A stretch of DNA of 64,000 nt from Ardenticatenaceae bacterium (GTDB lineage: Bacteria > Chloroflexota > Anaerolineae > Promineifilales > Promineifilaceae): contig JACKBV010000019.1 of the NCBI GenBank assembly GCA_020634315.1, forward strand, positions 22,706 to 86,705. The letters run 5' to 3'. Every line of letters begins with the position of its first letter. Within the stretch, counting starts at the first letter, position 1. The translations under genes were made by a program, and so were the position numbers. The notes under the pieces were generated by a model. That model ran no database searches and had not been told where the DNA came from. It saw only the letters and a list, made by a program, of their open reading frames with translations. Shown here in pieces: positions 43,707-52,671 of the stretch.

Positions 43707-44060
43707 ATGAAAACGAAGAAAATCTCCGTTGACTTGCCTGAAAACCTGTACAACAATTTGCAAGAAATCGCTGGTGCATCGACCTGGTCCTTTAACGAGG
43801 TTTTGCTGCAAACCATTCGCAACGGGATGCCCCCATCGCTGAATAAAGTTCCGGCTACGTTTCATGCTGAATTGTTGACCCTGAACAAGCTGGATGACAA
43901 AGCGTTGTTTAACGTTATCGAAGCGGAACCGGAAGATCACGAGCAGGATGAGGATCATCGCCGCGCGAGTTTTGATGCGCTGCGGCGGATGTATGCGCTT
44001 TCCCTGTTGAAGTGGCGCGGTCATCCGATTCCTTCGCCTTATGAATCATTGCCCGGCTAA
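43707..44060 (+). CDS. Ribbon-helix-helix-like small protein, orphan antitoxin-like
   Basis: A 117-residue protein from ATG 43707 with GAGGTGG upstream. The N-terminus (KKISVDLPENLYNNLQEIAG) has the beta-strand/helix pattern of ribbon-helix-helix or CopG/MetJ-type proteins. The middle is acidic, and the C-terminus reads LSLLKWRGHPIPSPYESLPG, reminiscent of small proteins that in some genomes precede HNH nucleases. Here no partner gene follows: the next 139 bases hold only an inverted repeat. DNA binding is likely but unproven. Confidence 0.6.
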   Translation: MKTKKISVDLPENLYNNLQEIAGASTWSFNEVLLQTIRNGMPPSLNKVPATFHAELLTLNKLDDKALFNVIEAEPEDHEQDEDHRRASFDALRRMYALSLLKWRGHPIPSPYESLPG

Positions 44061-44085
44061 GAGGGGCAGTTGTTGGTAGTGAGTT

Positions 44086-44145
44086 AGAAACCGGGTTTTG
44101 GGCATGTACGAATGTTTTGTATTTGCCGGAGAAAGCCCGGTTTCT
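44086..44145. repeat. Imperfect inverted-repeat element
   Basis: AGAAACCGGG (44086-44095) pairs with CCCGGTTTCT (44136-44145), with further partial pairing inward. The spacer is about 40 bases. It is intergenic, between the RHH-like gene and a glycosyltransferase. The arms resemble palindromic intergenic repeats seen in other environmental bacteria (recollection). No second copy was noticed in this window. Confidence 0.5.
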
Positions 44146-44199
44146 GTGAGAACTGATTGCCATTTACTGCGTTTACGGCTTACTGGTTACTGATTGCCG

Positions 44200-45390
44200 G
44201 TGAAAATTGGGCTGATCACGGGTGAATTTCCGCCAATGGAGGGTGGGGTGGGTGCCTTCACGCAGGAGGTTGCGCGTGAATTGGCGTGTTTGGGGCATGA
44301 TGTACACATTCTTACCAGTCGTGCTGCCCGCCCCCAAATGGAAGATGCTAATTTTCGTGAGTTGACGCAGCCTGTCGCTTTACCCTTTGCTACGCTTTAT
44401 CCTTTTATACGCAAGTGGCGCTGGCCGGCATTGGCCGAGGTGACTGATTGGGTCATTCGGCAGCGGCTGGAGTTGGTGAATATTCAGTATCAGGCGGCGG
44501 CGTATGAGATGCGCAGTCCGGCTGTTAATTTGCTGCCCTGGCGGCTGCGGGGGGTGGTGAAGACGGCCGTTACTTTTCATGATTTGCGTGTGCCTTATTT
44601 GTTCCCGAAGGCGGGGCGGCTGCGCGAAACGGCCGTTTATTTCATGGCAAAGCAGGCAAATGGCGTTATCGTCACGAATCAGGCGGATTATGAGGCGCTG
44701 CGGCGTGTGGGCGTTGCTGCGGCGTGTTTGCGCCAGATTCCTATTGGCAGCAACATCACGACGCATATGCCGACGGCGGACGAGATTGCCGCGGCGCGTG
44801 CCGCATTGGGGCTGACTGCGGCGCATCATTTGCTGGGTTATTTTGGCTTTTTGAATGAGAGTAAGGGGGCGGATACGCTGTTGGCGGCGCTGGCGGCGTT
44901 GGATGCGCAGACGCATTTGCTGTTTATTGGTGGGCAAACGGGGAGCAGCGATGCGACGAATCAGGCGTTTCTGGCGCAGATGCGGGCGCAGATAACGGCT
45001 TTGGGGTTGGATGCGCGTGTGCATTGGACGGGCTTTGTGCCGGATGAGCGTGTTTCTACTTTTTTGCATGCGGCGGACGTGATGGTGATGCCTTATCGGG
45101 ATGGGGTGTCGCTGCGACGGGGAACGCTGATGGCGGTTTTGGCGCATGGACGGCCGTTGATCACGACGCTGCCGTTGACGCCGACACCGGAGTTGGCGCA
45201 TGGGGAGCAGGCGTGGCTGGTGCCGCCGGATGATGTGGCGGCGTTGGCGCAGGCGATGCGTACGCTGCTGGGGGATGTGTCGCTGCGGCAGCGCCTTGGT
45301 GCGGGCGCGGCGCAGGTCGCGGGGTTGTTTACGTGGGATAAGATTGTGGGGGAAACGGCCGTTTTCTTTGACGAACTGCTGCAAAAATAA
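44200..45390 (+). CDS. Family 4 (GT-B) glycosyltransferase
   Basis: GT-B fold sugar transferase, about 396 residues. It begins with GLITGEFPPMEGGVGAFTQEV, the N-terminal acceptor domain. The C-terminal donor domain has LLGYFGFLNESKGADTLLAAL, VHWTGFVPDERVSTFLHAADV and a PYRDGVSLRRGTLMAVLAHG region where the EX7E-like donor motif is expected. The start is either GTG 44200 or TTG 44194, and neither has a clear ribosome site. It ends 45 bases before a repeat island. It belongs to the polysaccharide region. Confidence 0.85.
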   Translation: MKIGLITGEFPPMEGGVGAFTQEVARELACLGHDVHILTSRAARPQMEDANFRELTQPVALPFATLYPFIRKWRWPALAEVTDWVIRQRLELVNIQYQAAAYEMRSPAVNLLPWRLRGVVKTAVTFHDLRVPYLFPKAGRLRETAVYFMAKQANGVIVTNQADYEALRRVGVAAACLRQIPIGSNITTHMPTADEIAAARAALGLTAAHHLLGYFGFLNESKGADTLLAALAALDAQTHLLFIGGQTGSSDATNQAFLAQMRAQITALGLDARVHWTGFVPDERVSTFLHAADVMVMPYRDGVSLRRGTLMAVLAHGRPLITTLPLTPTPELAHGEQAWLVPPDDVAALAQAMRTLLGDVSLRQRLGAGAAQVAGLFTWDKIVGETAVFFDELLQK

Positions 45391-45434
45391 GAGGGGCTGG
45401 GGCTGGCTTCCGTTTGCTATGTAGCAACGCTGCG

Positions 45435-45787
45435 TTTGATAGCTATGAAAGTTTGGTTTGATAGCTATGAAAATTTGGTTTGATAGCTATGAAAATTTGG
45501 TTTGATAGTTATCAAATTTTGGGTTGCTATTATGGATGAACCTCCGGGAGGTTTTTTTCGAGATGCTGCGCTCGTGTAAGATGAACCTCCGGGAGGTTTT
45601 TTTCGAGATGCTGCGCTCGTGAGGTGAACCTCCCGGAGGATGTGGGTGAACCTCCGGGAGGTTGTTTGATAGTTATCAAATTTTGGGTTGCTATTATGGG
45701 TGAACCTCCGGGAGGTTGTTTTCGAGATGCTGCGCTCATGAGGTGAACCTCCCGGAGGTTTTTCTTGAACAACCCTCCCGGAGGGTT
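45435..45787. repeat. Composite intergenic repeat island
   Basis: Non-coding stretch of 353 bases made of three interleaved families. (1) A 22-bp unit (TTTGATAGCTATGAAAATTTGG) in tandem at 45435, 45457 and 45479, with a related 35-bp form at 45501 and 45665. (2) A palindrome AACCTCC-S-GGAGGTT at 45539, 45584, 45627 (partial), 45649, 45703 and 45746, with a variant at 45771. Copies at 45539, 45584 and 45746 run into T-tracts, like short terminators. (3) A 20-bp unit (TTCGAGATGCTGCGCTCGTG) at 45557, 45602 and 45721. Spacing is irregular, so it is not a CRISPR. Confidence 0.85.
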
Positions 45788-45843
45788 CGATTTTGTATGG
45801 CTGGCGTCGTTGAGGCGCAGGTGTCACGTTTCCCTTTTGCCGG

Positions 45844-45849
45844 TACAAT
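45844..45849 (+). promoter_or_regulatory. Candidate -10 box before membrane protein gene
   Basis: TACAAT at 45844-45849, 10 bases before ATG 45860. Only a weak -35 (GTGTCA at 45821-45826, 17-bp spacing) is seen. If used, the 5' leader would be about 3-4 bases. Confidence 0.4.
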
Positions 45850-45859
45850 CCCGCCTGTT

Positions 45860-48184
45860 ATGAGCGAAAAACGCATGTTAGCCCTTATCCTGACGCTGTT
45901 TGTGCTGCTGGGCAGCAGCTATGCCCTGGTCACACCTGTCTTTGAGGCGTCGGATGAATTGTGGCATTACCCGATGATTCAATATCTGGCCGATGGCAAT
46001 CCGCTGCCGGTGCAGGTCTTTGATCCTGATCAGGCGGGGCCATGGAAGCAGGAAGCGAGCCAGCCTCCTTTGTATTACTACCTGGGGGCGGCGCTTACCT
46101 TTTGGATTGATACCAGCGATATGGCGCAAATTCGCTGGCTGAACCCGCATGTGGACAATGGCATTATTACGGTTGATGGCAATACGAATCTGGCGATTCA
46201 TGATCCGGCGCAGAATCCCTGGCAAGGGACGCTGTTGGCGGTGCGGATTGTGCGTCTTTTTTCTGTTTTGCTGGGGGCGGCGACGGTTTATCTGACGTAT
46301 TTGATTGCCAAAGAGGTTGCGCCTGGACGGCCGGACATTGCTTTGGGGGCAACGGCCGTTAACGCCTTCACGCCCATGTTCCTCTTCATCAGCGGTGCCG
46401 TCAACAACGACAATTTAGCCATCCCATTAGCCTCATTAGGCGTGCTGCTGCTGATTAGGGGCGTCGTGCGGCATACCAATTCCCGCTTACCGTTCACTGG
46501 CTACTGCCTCCTCATCGGTGTCGTCATCGGCCTGGCAATTTTGACCAAACAGGGCACATTCGCCCTGCTGCCGCTGGCCTGGGGCACTTTGTTCGTCAGG
46601 GAATGGCAAAAAGCTGAACACGACCGACAAGATACGGCGTATGGTTTGCGCCTTGCCCGCGCCCTGCTGCGTTCATTGGCCTATTTTGCCATCGTTCTGC
46701 TGCCGGTCATCTTGATTGCTGGCTGGTGGTATTGGCGCAATATTCAGCTTTATGGGGATTTTCTCGGCTGGAACGCGTTCATTGCCGTCTTGGGATCACG
46801 AGCACAGCCGGCGTCGTTGGCGCAGTTGTGGGACGAGCGTTGGGGCTTTATGCTGGCGTATTGGGGCTTGTTTGGCGGCGTCAACATCCCTATGGCGACG
46901 TGGATTTATCATGTGTTGAATGGGGTGGTGGTAACGGCCGTTTTCGGTTTCATCATTTACGCTCTCAAAGAGCTGCGTGGCTGGTGGGCAACCATTCGCT
47001 GGCAGCCGACGCTGCAATCCCTTCTCGCCAATCTCCTTTCTCTTCTCGAACGATATTTTCCACTTGTCATTTGCCTCTTGTTTGCCGGAGCCGTTATTTT
47101 TGGATTGGTGCAGTGGGCGACGACAACATGGTCGAGCCAGGGACGGCTGGTCTTTACGGCATTGTCCGCATTGTCCGTGCTGCTTGTGGTGGGACTCGTC
47201 GGCTGGCTGCCGCTGCGCATTGGCAAATGGGTGGCTGGCGCATTGGGCGGTTTTTTACTGCTGGTGGCAGCGTTGGCTCCCTGGTTATGGATTCGTCCGG
47301 CATATGCGGCAGCGGCCTATACGCCACCGCGTGATTTGCCGTTAACGACTGTAGACGCTCGTTTTGACGACGTGTTACAACTGCAAGGCTATGCCGTTGC
47401 GCCCGTATCCGGCGCAGAACTGCATCCGGGCGAATATGTGGATGTGGTGCTGCATTGGCAAGTGTTGGCTTCTACGGCGCGTAATTGGAGTGTGTTTGTC
47501 CATTTGAATGATGCGGTGTTGGGTGTGCCGATTGCGCAGCGGGATATGTATTTTGGGCAAGGGCTGCGCCCGACGAGTTTGCTGCAAGCGGGTGAAGTGC
47601 TGACGACGTTTTACCGTTTGGCTGTGCCGGAAACGGCCGTTTCCCCTGCCGACCTGACTTTAGCTGTGGGCTTGTACGATTGGCAAACGGGCGAACGGCT
47701 GCTGACGGATGCGCAAAATGACCATGTGGATTTGCAACAACTCTCTTTGCAGCCTGTTCCTGGCGCGTATCCGAATGCAACGGCCGTTAACTTCATGAAT
47801 GATGTGACGCTGGTTGGCTATACATTGGAGCCGCGCCATGCGCAAGCGGGAGAAACGGTGACGCTGACGTTGTATGCCCAGGCGGAACGGCCGTTAACTA
47901 CCGATTACACTTTTTCCGCGCAAGTTGTTAACCTGGAAGAGACAACGCGCTGGGGCAGCCAGGATATGTACCAACCCACGTCTTCCTGGGTTCCCGGCGA
48001 GACGCAGACCATTGCTATGGAACTTACGCTGGCCGCAGACACGCCAGCCAATGTATACCCGTTGATTGTCGTCTTGTATTATTTTGCTGAAGATGGCGGT
48101 TTGCAGAAATTACAGTTGGTGACAGAAAACGGCCGTATTACCCAGGATGACTTTTTACTCTTAACGAAGGTACGGGTAGATTAA
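45860..48184 (+). CDS. Large polytopic membrane protein, GT39/PMT-like glycosyltransferase
   Basis: A 774-residue protein. The N-terminal TM (about 7-25) is followed by VFEASDELWHYPMIQYLADG, where the Asp/Glu pair matches the catalytic loop position of GT39/ArnT-like enzymes. About 11 hydrophobic segments extend to about residue 470. The C-terminal 280 residues are an extracytoplasmic beta-sandwich-like region with two repeated halves (VVLHWQVLASTARNWSVFVHL and VTLTLYAQAERPLTTDYTFS). Earlier in-frame codons lie in the repeat island, so ATG 45860 is chosen. The stop is immediately followed by the MazG-like start. Confidence 0.75.
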   Translation: MSEKRMLALILTLFVLLGSSYALVTPVFEASDELWHYPMIQYLADGNPLPVQVFDPDQAGPWKQEASQPPLYYYLGAALTFWIDTSDMAQIRWLNPHVDNGIITVDGNTNLAIHDPAQNPWQGTLLAVRIVRLFSVLLGAATVYLTYLIAKEVAPGRPDIALGATAVNAFTPMFLFISGAVNNDNLAIPLASLGVLLLIRGVVRHTNSRLPFTGYCLLIGVVIGLAILTKQGTFALLPLAWGTLFVREWQKAEHDRQDTAYGLRLARALLRSLAYFAIVLLPVILIAGWWYWRNIQLYGDFLGWNAFIAVLGSRAQPASLAQLWDERWGFMLAYWGLFGGVNIPMATWIYHVLNGVVVTAVFGFIIYALKELRGWWATIRWQPTLQSLLANLLSLLERYFPLVICLLFAGAVIFGLVQWATTTWSSQGRLVFTALSALSVLLVVGLVGWLPLRIGKWVAGALGGFLLLVAALAPWLWIRPAYAAAAYTPPRDLPLTTVDARFDDVLQLQGYAVAPVSGAELHPGEYVDVVLHWQVLASTARNWSVFVHLNDAVLGVPIAQRDMYFGQGLRPTSLLQAGEVLTTFYRLAVPETAVSPADLTLAVGLYDWQTGERLLTDAQNDHVDLQQLSLQPVPGAYPNATAVNFMNDVTLVGYTLEPRHAQAGETVTLTLYAQAERPLTTDYTFSAQVVNLEETTRWGSQDMYQPTSSWVPGETQTIAMELTLAADTPANVYPLIVVLYYFAEDGGLQKLQLVTENGRITQDDFLLLTKVRVD

Positions 48185-48496
48185 ATGCTTGATCAAATTC
48201 GGCAGATTAACCAGGGTTTAGATAAACGCTTTCCCGAAGGGCGCGACCCTTTTCAAATCATGACACGGCTGGCGGAAGAGTGCGGCGAACTGGCGGCGCA
48301 GGTCAATCACTTTGAGAACAGCGGCGTCAAGCGGCTGAAGCATGGCGAACCAGACAAGACAAAATTGGCGAAGGAAGTGATGGATGTGCTGCGCTGCGCC
48401 TTGCAAATTGCGGCATATTACCAGGCGGAAGGGGAATTGGAGGCGGTTGTCGCGCATTCGCACCGCTACATGCAGGCACAAGGGCTAATCGAATGA
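48185..48496 (+). CDS. MazG-like nucleotide pyrophosphohydrolase
   Basis: All-alpha NTP pyrophosphatase of the MazG/dUTPase superfamily, 103 residues. The metal-binding pattern RLAEECGELAAQVNHFE (ExxE) and, one helix later, KLAKEVMDVLRCALQIA (ExxxD) are both present. It hydrolyses (d)NTPs to monophosphates, often with a house-cleaning role. It starts directly after the upstream stop and ends in an ATGA overlap with the next gene, so it is embedded in a membrane-protein operon. Confidence 0.85.
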   Translation: MLDQIRQINQGLDKRFPEGRDPFQIMTRLAEECGELAAQVNHFENSGVKRLKHGEPDKTKLAKEVMDVLRCALQIAAYYQAEGELEAVVAHSHRYMQAQGLIE

Positions 48497-49950
48497 GTGA
48501 CACGCAGTCTGCCATGCAGAAGACACCGCGCTCGTCGCTTTATTTGGGGATTGGCATTGGGGGAACGGCCGTTGTCGCCGGGCTGCTATTAGCCTATGGC
48601 GGGCCATTATTGGCGGCGGCTGCCTTGCTGGCTGGCCTGGGCGCTGTCGTCGTCTTGCGCGACATCGAAGTTGGTTTCTGGGGCGTCATTGCCGTCGTTT
48701 GCCTGTTACCCTTTGCTACCTTGCCGGTAGATATTGGCCTGACGCCTACCTTTCTCGATTTGGCGTTAGGCGTAACGGTCGGTATTTGGGCGCTGCGCAT
48801 TGTTACCGGGCAGCAGCGGCGCGTGTTAGTCGCCCCCGTAACATTGCCCCTGGTCATCTTCATTTTAGCCGCTATCTTCTCCTTCATTTTTGGCATGGGA
48901 AATGGGCCATTGACGCCGACTTTGCTGCGCAAATTTGCCGAACTGCTGCTTAGCTTGGGCTTTGTCATTGTCGTTGTTGATTATTGCCGCGATTGGAAAC
49001 GGCTGGAACGGCTGGTGCAAGTGTTGTTGTTGGCGGGCGCTGTCGCCGGACTGCTGGCAATTGGCCTCTGGCTGCTGCCCGATGACACGGCGAATACGGC
49101 GCTCAATTATTTGCAGCGTTTGGGGTATCCCAATGGCTGGGTGATTCGCTATATTGAGGAAAACCCGGAACTGTCTGAGCGAGCGATTGGCACATCGGTT
49201 GACCCCAATGTGTTGGGCGGGTTGTTGTTGATGATTGGCGCGTTGGCGGGGCCACAGGTGGTGGCGAAACGGCCGTTTTTCCCCCGTTGGCTTATTTTTG
49301 CTATTTTTGGCGCGATATTGCTGGCACTGGTCTTGACCTTTTCTCGTGGCGCAATGGTGGGGCTGGTAGCTGGCTTAGGGTTTGTTGCCGTCATGCGCTA
49401 TCGGCGCTTAATCCCTTATATGCTGCTGGCCGGGCTGCTGCTTTTGCTGCTGCCGGTGGCGCAGGAGTATATCGCCCGTTTTGTGGAAGGCATCCAGGGG
49501 CAAGACCTGGCAACACAAATGCGCTTTGGCGAATACAAAGACGCGCTAATTTTGATTCAGCGTTACCCTGTGTTTGGTGTGGGCTTTGCTGGCACGCCTG
49601 ATTTGGATATTTACCTGGGCGTTGCCAATGTTTACTTTACCATTGCGCAGGTGATGGGGCTGGTCGGGTTGGCCTTTTTCCTGGGAGTGATGGGTACGGT
49701 ATTTGGGGATGCCTTTTTCCATCGCCAGCTTTTTAAGGAAAATGAGCGCCTTGACCCCACATGGTTGGGGCTGCACGCGGCCTTGGTGGGGGGCTTAGTC
49801 GCCGGGATATTTGATCACTACCTGTTTAACCTGGAGTTTCACCATGCGGTGACAGCTTTTTGGTTGTTGGTGGGTCTGGCGGCAGCGGCGACGCAGTTGG
49901 GAGCAGCGGCAACCGCAGCAGATTCGTCTGGCGAACAGCCGCGTTTTTAG
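48493..49950 (+). CDS. O-antigen ligase/polymerase-like membrane protein (Wzy/WaaL)
   Basis: A 485-residue polytopic protein with about 12 hydrophobic segments. A Wzy_C-type region includes TFSRGAMVGLVAGLGFV followed by a large loop and ALILIQRYPVFGVGFAG, a motif pattern common in O-antigen ligases and polymerases. The predicted function is polymerising or attaching surface polysaccharide on the outer side of the cytoplasmic membrane. It overlaps the MazG-like stop by 4 bases. It is convergent with the kinase-caspase gene, 17 bases apart. It is the last gene of the contiguous polysaccharide region. Confidence 0.82.
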   Translation: MSDTQSAMQKTPRSSLYLGIGIGGTAVVAGLLLAYGGPLLAAAALLAGLGAVVVLRDIEVGFWGVIAVVCLLPFATLPVDIGLTPTFLDLALGVTVGIWALRIVTGQQRRVLVAPVTLPLVIFILAAIFSFIFGMGNGPLTPTLLRKFAELLLSLGFVIVVVDYCRDWKRLERLVQVLLLAGAVAGLLAIGLWLLPDDTANTALNYLQRLGYPNGWVIRYIEENPELSERAIGTSVDPNVLGGLLLMIGALAGPQVVAKRPFFPRWLIFAIFGAILLALVLTFSRGAMVGLVAGLGFVAVMRYRRLIPYMLLAGLLLLLLPVAQEYIARFVEGIQGQDLATQMRFGEYKDALILIQRYPVFGVGFAGTPDLDIYLGVANVYFTIAQVMGLVGLAFFLGVMGTVFGDAFFHRQLFKENERLDPTWLGLHAALVGGLVAGIFDHYLFNLEFHHAVTAFWLLVGLAAAATQLGAAATAADSSGEQPRF

Positions 49951-49967
49951 CGGGCAGCAACGCCGTC

Positions 49968-52556
49968 TTAGTTATCACACGTAAAGTCGGAGATGAATAA
50001 CTCTTTTTCGACCGTTTGCCCGTCGCCAGAGACGACTTTGCCGGTGCCGATAACGGTTGTGTTGCCGTTGGCACTGACGGTGAAGCTGTAGCTTGTCTGG
50101 TTCAGGGGGCCAGCCAGGCGACGGCCGTCCCAATAGTATGTGTACAGCCCATTGCCCCCATGCCCATTGATGAAGATGGTGCGCGTCACTGTATCGCCAT
50201 TGCATGTGCTGCCAGGAATGGGATAGAGGTCGATTTGCAGCGGGGTGCAATTGGCGCTGGTGCAGGTGTTGCTAACGGCCGTATCCGTTGTAATCGGCAA
50301 ACTGTCAAAGTCACCGGTGAAGTCAAATCGCGGCGCATACACATAGCCAAGGCTTTCTTTGCCATCATAGATATATAGCCATTCCCCTTGTCGTGCCCGC
50401 CCAATGACTTCGACAACTGTGCCTGCCGTAACGCGTGCTACCTGGGCTGAATTGCTGTCTGGCAGGGCAAAGATGCTGGAATCTTCCAGCGCCGTTGCTG
50501 TCAGGCTGGCGCTGATTGTGGGTGTCGCTGTGGGGATGCTGGTGGGAACGGCCGTTGGCGTAGCTGTCTTTGTGGCCGTTTGAGTTGCGGTGGGTGTCGC
50601 TGTGGGTAATTTGGTTGGCGTAGCTGTTACCGTAGCTGTTGGGGTGACGGTCGCCGTATGCACCATTGCGGCAGCAACTGTTGGCGTTGACAGCTCTTTG
50701 CTTAACAAATTTTGCCCACTAAAAATAAAGAGAATGGAGAGAAGACCGACGGCAACCAGCCAGGGCAGCCAGCGCCGATTATGCCCTTGAACGGATGCAG
50801 GGGATTGGTTGACAGCCGGGATAGGCATTTCGTCATGTGTTGCGGTAATTCCATCGGCATGCGTATCTTTGGTTCGCGGCGAAGCAGAGGCGGCGTCATT
50901 TGCCGCTGCTGCCTCTTCTGCCTGGGTTGCACGCGGGTTTTTGCCAATGATAATGCGCCGCCCCTCTTTACCTTCCGGCCAAATGCGCGGTATCTGCATG
51001 GGCTGTTCGTTGCTGTCACGGGCAAGCTGCCGTTGCACATAGGTGAACAACTCTTGCAGCGTGATTTGCCCGTCGTCGTCGATGTCGGCTGCGCCCGTAG
51101 ACAGCCCTTGTATAAAATGGTAAGTGAAGTTCGAGGGATTGGCTTGCCCAATGATACCCGTTTTGCCCCAAATGTATTGGATGCTGTTATTGGCTGTGAC
51201 AATAATGCGCTGCTGGCTTTTGTGGCTAAATGATGCCTGTGTATCGACTACTTTGCCGACCAGCAGCCCTGGCGCATGGTAATTAGAGGAGTTGCTGTAA
51301 CTGCAATCCAAGACGAGGGCTTGCTCTGCTGCCTGGCTGCTGTCCATTTCGTCGGCGACAAATGCCGCCGGAATGGCGGTGGCACGTAAAAGATCATGCT
51401 CGGTGTCCAGGGTGGCAAGGAACAGCCGCCCACGCGCATCAAAGACGGCATGCCCGGCAATGTAAATCAAATAGGCATCCTGCTCTTTGGTATCGGCGAG
51501 AAAGTGGGAAATGACGCGCCGGATAATCTCTGTGGATTCATTTTCTAGCACGGTTACTTCGTCGAAGCGGCCGATTGCGGGGTCGCGGAGCACCTGGGCC
51601 AGTTCGTTGGTCGGCATGGTCGGATGTGTCAGCTGCGTGAGGATGTTGTCTTGATATTGATTGTTGTTGATGAGGAGGGCCAGCCGTCGTTTTGATGTGC
51701 CTGCTGCCGCGACAATGGGCGGGGAGGGGTGCTGTGCTTCGTTGGTGGCGAGTTCTTGCACGAGTTGGGCGAAGGCAACGGCCGTTGCAAAGCGATCTTC
51801 TCGATTTTTAGCCATCGCCTTGGCGATAAGCTGGCGGCAGCGATCCGAAAGCTGTGGATATTTGTCCAGGGTACGCGTGACCGGCTCAAAAATATGTTTG
51901 ACAGCCACGCCGATGGGCGTGTCGGTGGCATACGGATGCTCGGCTGTGAGCATCTCGAAAAGTAAAATGCCGAGGGTGTAGATGTCGGAACGGCCGTCGA
52001 GCGGGATGTTTCCTTGAATTTGCTCAGGACTCATGTAGGCAGGTGTGCCTACCATGCCGCCCGTTTCCGTCAATTTCGTGTCTTCTTCCGTCAGTTTGAC
52101 GATGCCGAAATCGGAGATAAACGGGGTGTCGCGTTGATCGAATAGGATGTTGCTTGGTTTGAGGTCGCGGTGGATGATGCCATGCGCGTGGGCTTCGTCG
52201 AGTGCCGGGGCCAAACGGCTGATGATGCTGGCGGCTTCGCTCAAGGCGAGCGGCCCTTTTTGCAGGCGATCCGCCAGGGAGCCGCCGGTCATGAAGCGCA
52301 TCACAAGAAACGGCCGTCCCCCATCTTCGCCAAAATCATAGACTGGCACAATTGCCGGGTGATCAAGCGCGGCAATCGTTTTCGCTTCGCGCACAAAGCG
52401 CACGCGAAACTGTTTCCGATCCAATAACTGTTCAGCCAACAGCTTGATCGCAACATCACGTTCAAAATGGGGATCATGTGCCCAGTAAACCGTAGACATT
52501 CCCCCACGCCCTAATTCTGCTTTGATTTGATAACGATTTATCTGTTTTGGTAACAT
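49968..52556 (-). CDS. Ser/Thr kinase fused to caspase-like peptidase, EF-hand, TM and SH3 domain
   Basis: An 862-residue multidomain signalling protein. (1) Hanks kinase, about 8-270: GRGGMSTVYWA, VAIKLL, HRDLKPSNIL, DFGIVKL and MSPEQIQG, apparently active. (2) Peptidase C14/caspase-like domain, about 288-480: catalytic His in YIAGHAV (about 368) and Cys in LDCSYSN (about 417). (3) An EF-hand loop ADIDDDGQITLQE (about 489-501). (4) One TM (about 595-620) after a basic RR. (5) A Thr/Pro/Ala linker, then an SH3-like domain (about 690-735) and an unrecognised Cys-containing C-terminal domain outside. Start ATG 52556 is chosen: a TATAAT on this strand ends 9 bases upstream, so the longer frame to 52616 would lie upstream of transcription. 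Confidence 0.85.
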   Translation of the reverse strand: MLPKQINRYQIKAELGRGGMSTVYWAHDPHFERDVAIKLLAEQLLDRKQFRVRFVREAKTIAALDHPAIVPVYDFGEDGGRPFLVMRFMTGGSLADRLQKGPLALSEAASIISRLAPALDEAHAHGIIHRDLKPSNILFDQRDTPFISDFGIVKLTEEDTKLTETGGMVGTPAYMSPEQIQGNIPLDGRSDIYTLGILLFEMLTAEHPYATDTPIGVAVKHIFEPVTRTLDKYPQLSDRCRQLIAKAMAKNREDRFATAVAFAQLVQELATNEAQHPSPPIVAAAGTSKRRLALLINNNQYQDNILTQLTHPTMPTNELAQVLRDPAIGRFDEVTVLENESTEIIRRVISHFLADTKEQDAYLIYIAGHAVFDARGRLFLATLDTEHDLLRATAIPAAFVADEMDSSQAAEQALVLDCSYSNSSNYHAPGLLVGKVVDTQASFSHKSQQRIIVTANNSIQYIWGKTGIIGQANPSNFTYHFIQGLSTGAADIDDDGQITLQELFTYVQRQLARDSNEQPMQIPRIWPEGKEGRRIIIGKNPRATQAEEAAAANDAASASPRTKDTHADGITATHDEMPIPAVNQSPASVQGHNRRWLPWLVAVGLLSILFIFSGQNLLSKELSTPTVAAAMVHTATVTPTATVTATPTKLPTATPTATQTATKTATPTAVPTSIPTATPTISASLTATALEDSSIFALPDSNSAQVARVTAGTVVEVIGRARQGEWLYIYDGKESLGYVYAPRFDFTGDFDSLPITTDTAVSNTCTSANCTPLQIDLYPIPGSTCNGDTVTRTIFINGHGGNGLYTYYWDGRRLAGPLNQTSYSFTVSANGNTTVIGTGKVVSGDGQTVEKELFISDFTCDN

Positions 52557-52565
52557 CCTACTTTG

Positions 52566-52571
52566 ATTATA
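52566..52571 (-). promoter_or_regulatory. -10 box of kinase-caspase gene
   Basis: TATAAT on the minus strand, 9 bases before ATG 52556, preceded by GCA and a poor -35. The implied leader is only a few bases long. Confidence 0.5.
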
Positions 52572-52671
52572 TGCTGCAATGGTGGCGCCGTAGCTGATTA
52601 TTTGCGCCATTTTCACACCCTGCTGCGTGTTTCACTGCTGTTTCGCCTATTTCGCGTAGGGTTACAAAACT

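Noticed and set aside
44380..45384. Long antisense open frame (334 codons, minus strand)
   Set aside because: It is the reverse shadow of a clear glycosyltransferase gene, and its translation is Arg/Gln/His-rich with no recognisable domain.
45435..45787. Possible CRISPR array
   Set aside because: Repeat units are of three different kinds, unevenly spaced and partly tandem, with no unique equal-length spacers and no cas genes nearby.
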